The notes under the pieces: generated by a model | Told to the model about the DNA's origin: nothing | What the model saw: the letters and a program-made list of their open reading frames with translations, nothing else | Database searches by the model: none | Shown: positions 8,589-15,699 of the stretch, piece by piece | How the letters are laid out: every line of letters starts with the position of its first letter | Position numbering within the stretch: the stretch's first letter is position 1 | Made by a program: the position numbers and the translations under genes | DNA from: Caldifarciminota bacterium | Lineage (GTDB): Bacteria; Hydrothermota; Tepidihabitantia; Tepidihabitantales; Tepidihabitantaceae | DNA: 33,034 nucleotides | Assembly: GCA_026397595.1 (NCBI GenBank) | Contig: JAPLUO010000224.1 | Coordinates: forward strand, 1 to 33,034 | Reading direction: 5' to 3'

Positions 8589-10218
8589 GCCCCAGCCCTT
8601 TCAGGTTCTTCCGAATCTCCTTTTCCAGCCTCGCCGACTCGGTGAACTGCGTCTCAAGCTCGGCGGTCAGGCGCTTCATCTTGGCGGCGAGGGGTTCGGC
8701 GTCTTCGGGTTGGGGTTCGGCGCCAACGTACCTACCGGGCGTGAGGATGTGACCGTGTCCGCGGATTTCCTCCAGCTTCGCACCTTTGCAGAAGCCAAGG
8801 ACGTCCTTGTATGCACCCTCACCCTTACCCTCTCCCGCACGCGGGCGAGGGGATGAAAGAGAACCGCGCCAGGCGTGGTACGTCCTAACTACCTTCTCGA
8901 TGTCATCCGGCGTCAGTTCGAGATGCGTGCGGTCAACCATCATACCGAGCTTGCGCGCGTCGATGAACAGGGTTTCGCCGCGACGGTCGCGCAGTTTGCC
9001 ACCCTTCTTGTCGCGGGCGATGAACCACAGACATACAGGGATCTGCGTCGAGTAGAAGAGCTGGCCGGGCAGGGCAATCATGCAGTCAACAAGGTCAGCC
9101 TCGATGATGTTCTTGCGGATTACGCCTTCGTTGGACTGGTTCGAGGCCATCGAGCCGTTGGCAAGGACGAAGCCGGCCATGCCGGTCGGTGTGAGATGGT
9201 GGATGAAGTGCTGGACCCAGGCGAAGTTGGCGTTGCCCTCGGGCGGCACGCCGTATTTCCAGCGCTTGTCGTCCTTGAGCCGGTCGCCGCCCCAGTCTGA
9301 GTCGTTGAACGGCGGGTTGGCCATCACGAAGTCGGCCTTTAGGTCCTTGTGCGCGTCGTTGAGGAACGAGCCTTCGTTATTCCAGGCGATGCTGCCCTCG
9401 ATGCCGCGAATGGCGAGGTTCATCACGCAGAGCCGGTAGGTGGTCTGATTCCGCTCCTGGCCGAACACCGAGATGTCGCCGATACGACCGCCGTGAGCCT
9501 GTACGAACTTCTCGCTCTGGACGAACATCCCGCCTGAGCCGTTGCACGGGTCAAAGACGCGGCCCTTGAACGGTTCAAGCATAGCCACGAGTAGTTGCAC
9601 GACGCACTTGGCGGTCCAGAATTGGCCGCCCTTCTTGCCTTCCGCTGAGGCAAACTGCCCGAGGAAATACTCGTAAACGCGGCCCAGTACGTCCTTGGAC
9701 CGGCTCTCTTTGTCGCCGAGCCCGACGTTGGCAAAGATGTCAATCAGGCCGCCGAGCGTTGCCTTGCTTATCTGCTCGCGACCGTAGATCTTTGGCAGCA
9801 CGCCTTTGAGTTTGGGGTTGTCGCGTTCTACGGCTTCCATCGCCGCGTCCAGCAGCCTGCCGATGAGTGGCTCCCTGGCGCGTCGCTGAAGTGTGAACCA
9901 GCGAGCTTCGGGTGGGACCCAGAACACATTCGCGGACAGGTACTCATCCCGGTCCTCCAGGGTTGCCTCCCGCTGCTTCTCATCGGTGGTGTAGTAGTCT
10001 CTGTCCTTCGGATTGTGGGTAGCCGCGTCCAGTTCGGCGTGGCGCTCCGCGAATGCGTCGGAGACGTACTTGAGGAATATCAAGCCCAACACGACGTGCT
10101 TGTACTCGGCCGCGTCCATCACGCCGCGGAGCTTGTCCGCAGCCTGCCAGAGCTGGGCTTCGAAGCCTACGTTCGCGCCGTTGCCGTTCTTCTGCTGAGT
10201 GTTCTTTGTTCTAGCCAT
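8578..10218 (-). CDS. hsdM: Type I restriction-modification methyltransferase subunit
   Basis: This subunit methylates adenine at the HsdS-defined target using S-adenosylmethionine. The ATG at 10218 (MARTKNTQQ) has AGGAGGGG a few bases upstream, giving 546 residues. A TTG 24 bases earlier lacks this site. The N-terminal helical domain (about 15-150) is followed by the methylase: SAM motif [11 protein letters not shown] at about 223-232 and catalytic motif IV NPPF at about 301-304. Residues about 453-469, including [15 protein letters not shown], derive from a CCCTCTCCC-type palindromic repeat inserted in frame near the C-terminus. The final helix ([11 protein letters not shown]) is duplicated as an orphan at 7378-7485. 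It is the first gene of the defence operon. Confidence 0.96.
   Translation of the reverse strand: MARTKNTQQKNGNGANVGFEAQLWQAADKLRGVMDAAEYKHVVLGLIFLKYVSDAFAERHAELDAATHNPKDRDYYTTDEKQREATLEDRDEYLSANVFWVPPEARWFTLQRRAREPLIGRLLDAAMEAVERDNPKLKGVLPKIYGREQISKATLGGLIDIFANVGLGDKESRSKDVLGRVYEYFLGQFASAEGKKGGQFWTAKCVVQLLVAMLEPFKGRVFDPCNGSGGMFVQSEKFVQAHGGRIGDISVFGQERNQTTYRLCVMNLAIRGIEGSIAWNNEGSFLNDAHKDLKADFVMANPPFNDSDWGGDRLKDDKRWKYGVPPEGNANFAWVQHFIHHLTPTGMAGFVLANGSMASNQSNEGVIRKNIIEADLVDCMIALPGQLFYSTQIPVCLWFIARDKKGGKLRDRRGETLFIDARKLGMMVDRTHLELTPDDIEKVVRTYHAWRGSLSSPRPRAGEGKGEGAYKDVLGFCKGAKLEEIRGHGHILTPGRYVGAEPQPEDAEPLAAKMKRLTAELETQFTESARLEKEIRKNLKGLGHDR
8653..8682. repeat. 30-bp direct repeat, copy 2 (inside hsdM 3' end)
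   Basis: Identical to 7453-7482, 1200 bp away, and part of the intact hsdM tail. Together the copies bracket the DUF1016 gene. Confidence 0.9.
8815..8865. repeat. In-frame palindromic repeat insertion in hsdM
   Basis: The plus strand reads CCCTCACCCTTACCCTCTCC, then CGCACGCGGGCGAGGGGATG, with a GC-rich dyad at its centre. It is related to the element at 1245-1337. It adds about 15-17 residues (within [17 protein letters not shown]) between the conserved segments RTYHAWRG and [10 protein letters not shown] without breaking the frame. Confidence 0.72.
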
Positions 10219-10370
10219 TTCACCCCTCCTGGGGTGCGCCAAATCGAGTTCGGAATACTAGATGCAGGCGGACAGAAGTCAAGCGGGAGTCGCAGGACCG
10301 AAGACTGGCGGGCAGCGGGCTAGTCCCGGTCGTCGGAGTCGGGGTCGTCGATTGACCCGCCGTGGAGGAG

Positions 10371-10405
10371 ACGGCCTACGGCTTACAGCTCACGGCTTGC
10401 GGCCG
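10371..10405. repeat. Heptamer tandem array (ACGGCTT type, 5 units)
   Basis: Five consecutive 7-bp units fit the pattern ACGGCTT or ACAGCTC with one to three changes each. It is intergenic, upstream of hsdM. Confidence 0.75.
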
Positions 10406-10431
10406 TCCGACTTCCGAGTGACGTCGGGCGA

Positions 10432-10480
10432 AGTCAGATGTTAGATATCAGAAGCTAGAAGTCAGAAGTCCGGAGTTCGG
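10432..10480. repeat. Heptamer tandem array (AGTCAGA type, 7 units)
   Basis: Seven 7-bp units fill exactly 49 bases, of the type AGTCAGA, TGTTAGA or AGCTAGA. The reverse complement resembles the arrays at 27490-27531 and 29477-29518, so these form one sequence family. Confidence 0.85.
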
Positions 10481-10486
10481 CACCTG

Positions 10487-10513
10487 GGCGTTCTTGGCGG
10501 CCTTGGCGGTTCT
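10487..10513. repeat. Nonamer tandem array (GGCGTTCTT type, 3 units)
   Basis: Three 9-bp units are GGCGTTCTT, GGCGGCCTT and GGCGGTTCT. A closely related array lies at 29048-29074 between pyrR and a small membrane-protein gene. Confidence 0.75.
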
Positions 10514-10562
10514 CACATCCGTGTAATCTGCGAAATCTGTGGGTGTCCGCGTTACCGCGGGT

Positions 10563-11585
10563 TCAGGCCGGTTCGTAGAAGGTCTTGCCCGAGTAGTCAA
10601 CGGACTTGATGCGCTTTGAGCGCACGAGCCCGCGCAGGGCAGCGGTCAGGGTACGGGGCGCGATGCCGAGCGAGTCCGCAAGGTCCTTCCGCGTGACCGG
10701 CCGGCCGTGCACGGTCGCAAGGATCGCTTCATCGGGCAGGACGCCGACTTTGTCCCTGGTCCTTGGTCCTTTGTCCTTGGTCTCAGCGATGATGTCTGTG
10801 TTTGGGCCGAACAGGCACTGGATTTGCACGAGGTCGTCGTGGGACATGGGTCGAGCGAACTTCTCGGCCGGGGGACGGACAACGGTGTTGAGCTGGACCC
10901 GGTCGGGTTGTATCTCGTGCGCCGCCTTGCGCAGGGCGATGACGTGCTCGACCGAGTCGTTGATGCCTTTGACGAACATGATTTCGAGCCACATCTTGCC
11001 GCGATAGTAGCGCCGGAAAAGCTTCAAGCCTTCGATGACGTCCCGGACCTTGATGCCCGGGTGGCAGCGGTCAACCCGGGCGAAGTTGCGCTGGTCCGCG
11101 GCGTCGAGCGAAGGCACAACTAGGTCGGCCGCGTACAGGTCGCGCCGGACCTGCGGGTCGGTCAGCAGCGTCGAGTTGGTGATGACCGCGACCGGGACGC
11201 GGAATTCCTTCTTCAGGCGGCGAATGATACGGCCGATGTCCTTGTTAAGGGTTGGTTCGCCTTCGCCGGAGAACGTCAGGAAGGAGAGTTGCGAGTTACG
11301 AGTTGCGGGTTGCGAGTTGCGGACAGCGGAACGGACGGCGGCGAGGATGTCGGCGACCGGGAAGAATGACTCGCGAGTGACCGTTTTGCGGGTGGTGAGC
11401 CCGCACTGGCAGTAGATGCAGTCGAGCGTGCAGGTTTTGGCCGGGATGATGTTGATGCCGAGCGAGAGGCCGAGGCGACGGCTTCGCACAGGACCGTAGA
11501 CAAAGGAGATTGCAGATTGCAGATTGCAGATTGCAGATTTCGGACTGCCGTGGGACTTGGGACTTTCCGTGCTGGACTTGGTCAT
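10563..11585 (-). CDS. Radical SAM protein (COG0731-like) with C-terminal winged helix
   Basis: The CX3CX2C cluster C52, C56, C59 (CTLDCIYC) would bind the radical SAM 4Fe-4S cluster. FSGEGEPTLN is the SAM-binding GGEP-like motif. After the TIM-barrel, about 60 C-terminal residues (RPVTRKDLADSLGIAPRTL) look like a helix-turn-helix. The substrate is unknown. COG0731-type proteins include tRNA wyosine enzymes and many uncharacterised Fe-S oxidoreductases. Its ATG overlaps the stop of the upstream nucleotidyltransferase as ATGA, so the N-terminus is fixed even though it is repeat-derived. Three heptamer arrays lie in frame: at the N-terminus (SAICNLQSAI), near residue 95 (RNSQPATRNSQ), and before the winged helix (KDKGPRTRDK). 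Confidence 0.9.
   Translation of the reverse strand: MTKSSTESPKSHGSPKSAICNLQSAISFVYGPVRSRRLGLSLGINIIPAKTCTLDCIYCQCGLTTRKTVTRESFFPVADILAAVRSAVRNSQPATRNSQLSFLTFSGEGEPTLNKDIGRIIRRLKKEFRVPVAVITNSTLLTDPQVRRDLYAADLVVPSLDAADQRNFARVDRCHPGIKVRDVIEGLKLFRRYYRGKMWLEIMFVKGINDSVEHVIALRKAAHEIQPDRVQLNTVVRPPAEKFARPMSHDDLVQIQCLFGPNTDIIAETKDKGPRTRDKVGVLPDEAILATVHGRPVTRKDLADSLGIAPRTLTAALRGLVRSKRIKSVDYSGKTFYEPA
10749..10783. repeat. Heptamer array inside the radical SAM gene (TTGGTCC type, 5 units)
   Basis: Five 7-bp units alternate TTTGTCC, CTGGTCC and TTGGTCC. They are translated on the minus strand as part of the linker ETKDKGPRTRDKVG before the winged helix. Confidence 0.85.
11287..11321. repeat. Heptamer array inside the radical SAM gene (AGTTGCG type, 5 units)
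   Basis: Five 7-bp units of AGTTGCG, AGTTACG or GGTTGCG encode RNSQPATRNSQ on the minus strand, just before the conserved LSFLTFSGEGEP segment. Confidence 0.85.
11507..11541. repeat. Heptamer array at the radical SAM N-terminus (AGATTGC type, 5 units)
   Basis: Four perfect AGATTGC units and one variant lie between the start codon and the conserved FVYGPVRSRRLG segment. The conserved family N-terminus begins just after the array. Confidence 0.9.
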
Positions 11586-13078
11586 TGGGAATTGCCCGCG
11601 CTAAGCGCGGGCAGGTGTGTCTTCAGGTACTCGAGGCCTTGTTCCGTGCTGGTTATCACGCCTTCGAGTTGGAGGTCTTCGAGTTCCTGCAGGATGACTT
11701 TGAAGGCCGGGCCGGGCTTCATGCCGAGGGCAATCAGGTCGTAGCCGGTGACGAAGCGCTTGACCTTGAGCTTCGCGGCTTCGGCCCGCCGCTGGTCAAT
11801 CATCCGGGTAATCGTGTCTTCGAGGTGCCCGGTGCGGCCGGCAGTGGCCCAGCCGTCGGAAAAGCAGAGAATCATGATGCCGAACGCTTCTTCGCCGAGG
11901 TCGCGGAAGAACCGGCGCACCGCGCGGTCGGTCAGGTCCGGGGCGGTGGCAAGCAGGTGCAGGCGCATGTGTTCGGCAACGAGCGTCGAGAGCATCGCAG
12001 TCTGGGCCCGGGAGAGGCGCAGGCGGTCGCGGCCGATACGGCTCGCGGCCCGCGCACCAAGGCTGTCGTGGCCGTAGAAGTGGACTTCGCCTTCGGTGTT
12101 GATGAACCGGGTCTCGGGTTTGGCCAGGTCGTGGAGCAGGCCGGCCAGCTTCAGGAGGCCGCGGCGGAAAGGCGAAGGAGAGGGTTCGGGGGTTCTGGGG
12201 TTCTCGGGTTCGGGTTCCGGGCTGTCAGCCGTCGCTCCCCACTGGTCGAAGTAGGCTGTCCATTCGGGCTCGAACCGGGAGAAGAAGGACTCGCTGCTCA
12301 CGATTTCCTCAACCTTGAAATACGTGCGGAGTGAGTGCTCGCGCAGGTCTTCGTCTTCGAGCAGCGGTACGAGCTCGGGCAGGATGTCCGAAAGCCGGCC
12401 CAGTTCGAAGAGTTTACGGATGTAGGTGTAGGAACCGGGCGACTCTATTATCCGGAGCAGTTCCGAGCCGATGCGTTCCGGCGCGGTTTCGATGAGGGTG
12501 ACGGCGCGGGCAAGGTCGAAGACCGTCTCGTCGATGCGAAAGTCGAGCTCAAGGCCGATGCGGATGGCGCGGAGCAGCCGGAGCGGGTCGAGCTTGAGCG
12601 AGTCCGCGCTCACCGGACGGAGCAGGCGGTCGGCAATGTCTTTTCTGCCGCCGACGATATCCACCAGTTCGCCGACGCCATCGCGCAGGACTTCCATGGC
12701 CAGGGCGTTGGCCGTGAAGTCCCGGCGCATGATGTCGGTGTTGATGGTGCGGTCGCCGAAGCCGTTGAAGTCGAACGTGACGGGGACTGTCCCCGACCGG
12801 GGACTGTCCCCAGGGTTCGGCTTTCGGTATACGACGCGCGCCTCGTCATCCGGCTCGGAGAGCACGACCAGGCTGCTGCGGACCTTGCGGGCAAAAGCGG
12901 CCGCGAACTCAAGGCCGGACCCGGAGACCGCGAAGTCGAAGTCGGTCGGCTCGCGGCCAAGCAGGATGTCCCGGATTGTACCGCCGACCAGGAACAGACG
13001 GCGGTCGGCCTTGGCCTCGAGCAGACGCTCGTACGCGCGGCCGAGGCCGCGCAGGGTCTTTTCAATGGTGGTCTTCAC
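11582..13078 (-). CDS. CCA-adding tRNA nucleotidyltransferase / poly(A) polymerase family protein with HD domain
   Basis: This 498-residue class II nucleotidyltransferase would add CCA to tRNA 3' ends, or be one of the A-adding or poly(A) variants. Sequence alone does not separate these. The active-site loop VGGTIRD (31-37) is followed by D47 and D49 in DFDF. RRDFTANALAM and RPVSADSLKLDPLRLLRAIR match the family, and the C-terminal half carries an HD motif (LLHDLAKPE). The GTG at 13078 is chosen because the frame has no ATG near the conserved N-terminus, and the longer frame upstream is low-complexity and overlaps the next gene. Two repeat-derived insertions are in frame: GDSPRSGTVP at 90-99, and a Pro/Glu-rich linker (PEPEPENPRTPEPSP) before the HD domain. 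Confidence 0.9.
   Translation of the reverse strand: MKTTIEKTLRGLGRAYERLLEAKADRRLFLVGGTIRDILLGREPTDFDFAVSGSGLEFAAAFARKVRSSLVVLSEPDDEARVVYRKPNPGDSPRSGTVPVTFDFNGFGDRTINTDIMRRDFTANALAMEVLRDGVGELVDIVGGRKDIADRLLRPVSADSLKLDPLRLLRAIRIGLELDFRIDETVFDLARAVTLIETAPERIGSELLRIIESPGSYTYIRKLFELGRLSDILPELVPLLEDEDLREHSLRTYFKVEEIVSSESFFSRFEPEWTAYFDQWGATADSPEPEPENPRTPEPSPSPFRRGLLKLAGLLHDLAKPETRFINTEGEVHFYGHDSLGARAASRIGRDRLRLSRAQTAMLSTLVAEHMRLHLLATAPDLTDRAVRRFFRDLGEEAFGIMILCFSDGWATAGRTGHLEDTITRMIDQRRAEAAKLKVKRFVTGYDLIALGMKPGPAFKVILQELEDLQLEGVITSTEQGLEYLKTHLPALSAGNSQ
12183..12214. repeat. Octamer tandem array inside the nucleotidyltransferase gene
   Basis: Four 8-bp units of the type GGTTCGGG or GGTTCTGG encode a Pro-Glu-rich linker just before the HD domain. 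Confidence 0.75.
12782..12811. repeat. Doubled GGGGACTGTCCCC palindrome, in frame in a coding sequence
   Basis: Two perfect copies of GGGGACTGTCCCC, itself a palindrome around a central T, are separated by GACC. They encode GDSPRSGTVP between RKPNP and VTFDFNG of the nucleotidyltransferase. Related copies lie at 13090-13117 and 30315-30344. Confidence 0.9.
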
Positions 13079-13089
13079 GTTCCGGTTCT

Positions 13090-13117
13090 GGGGACAGTCC
13101 ACGTAGGGACAGTCCCC
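13090..13117. repeat. Doubled GGGGACAGTCCCC palindrome, upstream of the nucleotidyltransferase
   Basis: GGGGACAGTCC and GGGACAGTCCCC are separated by five bases. The element lies 12 bases upstream of the GTG start, so it would occupy the leader of the message and could mask the ribosome site. Confidence 0.85.
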
Positions 13118-13208
13118 TGCAGGCGTAGGATAACATCCGGGCAGGCCTGCGTCAAATGGCGGACACTCTACAGCGGAGGCGGAGCGTCGAATTGTGGGCG
13201 GTTCCGAC

Positions 13209-13994
13209 TCAGCGGGCCACGACCGTGAACTTGGCCATGGTGCGCGCGCCGGAAGCGTCGAACACGGCGTAGTAGGTGCCGGCGGACAGACGGCGGTTGC
13301 GGCTGTCGAGCAGGGGCCATGCCACGGTCTGGTTGCTGCCGGCGGCGACCGCCAGCTTCGCCAAGACCCGTCCGTTCCGGTCAATGATCCGAACCCGGGC
13401 CGGAGCCCGCGGGTTGTCGATGCGCATGACAAGATGGTCGGTCACGACGCTCTGCTCCAGGCGGAACTCCGCGCTGCGCACCTTGCCGCGGTTGCCCTCG
13501 GCGATGCCTGCGCCTAGCGCGATCAGAACCAGTTCGGTGTTCTTGCCGCCAGCGCTGGAGCCCTGGTGGCCGGCGAGATAGAGCTTCACGGTACCGACAG
13601 CGGGGCTCGGTGCGGTCCAGGTGAACGTACCGGACTCTTTCCCGGCGCTGGAAAAGTGGACGCCGTTGGTTTCCCCGCCGACGGTGTACGCTGCCGTGTT
13701 CGCCCCGGCGGCAATCGTGCCCGCATTGGTCAGGCCGGACCCGACGCGCACCGATGCGTTGAAGTTCTCAATGGACGAGCCACCATCATGTGCTACAGTG
13801 ATCGTGTAGGCCTGACCAGCGGCGTAGTTGGTCGGGAAACCGTTTACTGTAATCGTTCCGCCCGATGAACCGTGGCATGCGCTGGCGCACGCTCCGTTCC
13901 CGTTCGGCGCTCCTGAGTAGCCGACGTAGTTCTCATGCCCCGGGGCCAATGTAGACGCCAGCAACACGGACGTAAGTACTATTATAGCCTTCAT
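13209..13994 (-). CDS. Secreted choice-of-anchor V-like protein with CX3CH motif and sorting tail (copy 2)
   Basis: This 261-residue exported protein has a signal peptide (about 1-18). It has a single CASACH motif at C36, C40, H41 in the segment YSGAPNGNGACASACHGSSGG. A beta-sandwich domain follows, with the run GTVKLYLAGHQG. The C-terminal ~75 residues (VRIIDRNGRVLAKL ... LSAGTYYAVFDA) resemble the FlgD/Por-type sorting domain. Related choice-of-anchor V proteins usually carry CXXCH, a haem c motif. Here the spacing is three residues. The ATG at 13994 has AAAGGAG seven bases upstream. It starts 32 bases after the ccsA-like gene. Its paralogue lies at 15700-16476. Covalent haem attachment is inferred from context only. 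Confidence 0.85.
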   Translation of the reverse strand: MKAIIVLTSVLLASTLAPGHENYVGYSGAPNGNGACASACHGSSGGTITVNGFPTNYAAGQAYTITVAHDGGSSIENFNASVRVGSGLTNAGTIAAGANTAAYTVGGETNGVHFSSAGKESGTFTWTAPSPAVGTVKLYLAGHQGSSAGGKNTELVLIALGAGIAEGNRGKVRSAEFRLEQSVVTDHLVMRIDNPRAPARVRIIDRNGRVLAKLAVAAGSNQTVAWPLLDSRNRRLSAGTYYAVFDASGARTMAKFTVVAR

Positions 13995-14026
13995 GTGACT
14001 CCTTTCCATAATTCGACTCGCTTTCG

Positions 14027-14833
14027 CTAGTATCGATGCAAACCCCACTTAAGCAGGTTGATACCGATGAACGTGAACATCATTGTAGCAAAGACAAGGC
14101 CGAAACCAAGTACCGCCGGCCAGCGCCGGGTCCGGGTGCCGGCCAAGTGCAGCCCGGCCATTGCCAGAGTCCAGGTGAGCAAGGCCCAGGATTCTTTCGG
14201 GTCCCAGCCCCAGTAGGTGCCCCACGACGAGTCGGCCCACATCGCGCCGGTCATGATGCCGGCGCCGAGCAGCAGTAGCCCGGCTATGGAGAGTCGGCGC
14301 CGGACCGAAGGGTTGAAGTCGAGCAGCCGGTCGCGCAGGAACGCGACGCTCCACACCAACCCGACGGTGAAGCAGGCGTAGCCGCCGAATGAGACGAGGA
14401 TGTGGAACGCGAACCACGGGCTGTTGAGAATCGGGTTCAGGTTCCCGCCGGGATGAAGCCCGACCGGCATCAGGGCACCGACCAGCAGGACGACGCTGAC
14501 CGCGTCGGCGCCGAGTTTGACCGAGTTCTGGCGGGTTACGAGATAGACGATGAGACCGATGGCCTGCACCGAAACGGCGAAGAGGGCCATTGACTCGAAC
14601 CGGGAGGCAAATGGCAGGAACCCGGTCGCAGTCGTACGAAAGACAATGAAGCCGAGCTGCAGCGCGAGACCGAGGACCGATGCGATGAGGCTCGCGGCCG
14701 ACAGTTCGCGTGCAGTACGGCGGCCACGGCTGAGCCCGGCGCTAACTGCGGCAACCGCATACGCGGCCAGCGCGAGGTAGAGCGGGAGTGGGCCTGCCTG
14801 CGCTGCGGCCGGCGCGGCAGGCGGGCCGGTCAT
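14027..14833 (-). CDS. ccsA: Cytochrome c maturation protein CcsA/ResC (system II haem handling)
   Basis: This 268-residue integral membrane protein has about eight predicted helices. The tryptophan-rich haem-handling signature WGTYWGWDPKESWALLTW lies near residues 200-217. Conserved histidines are visible in FHILVSFGG, GLHLAG and near the C-terminus (KWGLHRY). With ResB it forms the system II synthetase that moves haem outwards and attaches it to CXXCH-type motifs. The ATG overlaps the resB stop as ATGA, which couples the two. The flanking genes both encode CX3CH proteins, which suggests local substrates. Confidence 0.94.
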   Translation of the reverse strand: MTGPPAAPAAAQAGPLPLYLALAAYAVAAVSAGLSRGRRTARELSAASLIASVLGLALQLGFIVFRTTATGFLPFASRFESMALFAVSVQAIGLIVYLVTRQNSVKLGADAVSVVLLVGALMPVGLHPGGNLNPILNSPWFAFHILVSFGGYACFTVGLVWSVAFLRDRLLDFNPSVRRRLSIAGLLLLGAGIMTGAMWADSSWGTYWGWDPKESWALLTWTLAMAGLHLAGTRTRRWPAVLGFGLVFATMMFTFIGINLLKWGLHRY

Positions 14834-15663
14834 TGTTCTTCCCTCCGGAACAGCGATAGAACCAGGCCGAGCAGCATCAGGCCGAACCCGGCGAAGATGA
14901 TGAACCGGAACCGGGCGTCATTGACGACGAAGATGACGCCCGAATCGGCGGCAAAGGTCGCGGACGTGAGCTTAACGGTTCGGCCCTGAAGTGTCGCGCT
15001 GTCACCGATGCCGAGCCACTGTTGCTCGCTGCCGAACATCAGTCCGACCCGGCGCGCGTCGACATCGTACGTGAAGCTCCAGACGTGCAGGCCGGGCGCG
15101 GGTTCGATCACCTGGTTGTGCATCAGCAGGTACTCTTCTCCGTCCACCGCGAGTTCGTACTCGTTGAGAAAACCGGGTTCGACAGTCTGGGTGAGCAGGA
15201 ATTGCCAGCCGGCAGCCTTGAGCGGCCGGTTGTAGGTCACGGCCTTGGACATTTCGCCTCTCGCCTTCACCGTGACCCAGGCGACCGGCGCGGGCCGGAA
15301 AGCCCTCGCCAGGACGGAGCCTACCGAATCCAGGGCCAGCGGTTCCGGCAGTTCTTCGGCTCGGCGCAAGTCACGGCTCAGAAAGACGTTGCCGGCTCCG
15401 GCCCTCTGTTCCAGGAACAGGTAGCCGTTGCGGGCCGTGGTTTGGTTCACGACAACGCCGCCGAGGGCAATCACCAGTCCCAGGTGTTGGATGGCGCCGG
15501 GCCACGAACGGCGTCTGATGGCAACGACGGCAGCAAGCAGGCTGGTTGCGGCGACCACGCCGGCGGCAGCAAGGAACCACGCCGAGCCGACCAGCCGCTG
15601 CACCGGCTCTGGCCCGAACAGGCTCGCGGCCGCCGCGGCAATGACCAGCGCCGAGGCAAGCAA
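14830..15663 (-). CDS. resB: ResB/Ccs1-like cytochrome c biogenesis protein, short form
   Basis: This is the partner of CcsA in system II cytochrome c maturation. It has 277 residues, shorter than classical ResB (about 450-550). Three N-terminal membrane segments are followed by a large extracytoplasmic domain (about 80-245) and a final membrane helix (FIIFAGFGLMLLGLVLSLF). A conserved-type His lies in the third helix (IQHLGLVIALGG). No ATG or GTG is available between the upstream stop and the first helix, so a TTG start at 15663 is assigned with moderate certainty. It lies 36 bases after the first CX3CH gene. Confidence 0.87.
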   Translation of the reverse strand: MLASALVIAAAAASLFGPEPVQRLVGSAWFLAAAGVVAATSLLAAVVAIRRRSWPGAIQHLGLVIALGGVVVNQTTARNGYLFLEQRAGAGNVFLSRDLRRAEELPEPLALDSVGSVLARAFRPAPVAWVTVKARGEMSKAVTYNRPLKAAGWQFLLTQTVEPGFLNEYELAVDGEEYLLMHNQVIEPAPGLHVWSFTYDVDARRVGLMFGSEQQWLGIGDSATLQGRTVKLTSATFAADSGVIFVVNDARFRFIIFAGFGLMLLGLVLSLFRREEQ

Positions 15664-15699
15664 AGGCCCGCCCCGGCGCAGTAGATTGACCAGCGGAAC

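Larger units (their letters stand above)
10219..10562. other. Intergenic region upstream of hsdM, rich in short tandem repeats
   Basis: No gene is visible in these 344 bases. The region must carry the hsdM promoter and the end of the radical SAM transcript. It holds two 7-bp-period arrays (10371-10405, 10432-10480), a 9-bp-period array (10487-10513), and a stretch near 10520-10545 containing ATCTGCGAAATCTGTGG. I cannot point to a convincing promoter. Confidence 0.6.

Noticed and set aside
10371-10513. Possible CRISPR array upstream of hsdM
   Set aside because: Units are 7 and 9 bp without spacers, so they are simple tandem arrays. No cas gene is nearby.
11510-13228. Long plus-strand ORFs (274 and 297 residues) opposite the nucleotidyltransferase
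   Set aside because: They mirror the codon pattern of the real minus-strand gene in GC-rich DNA and have no recognisable domain.
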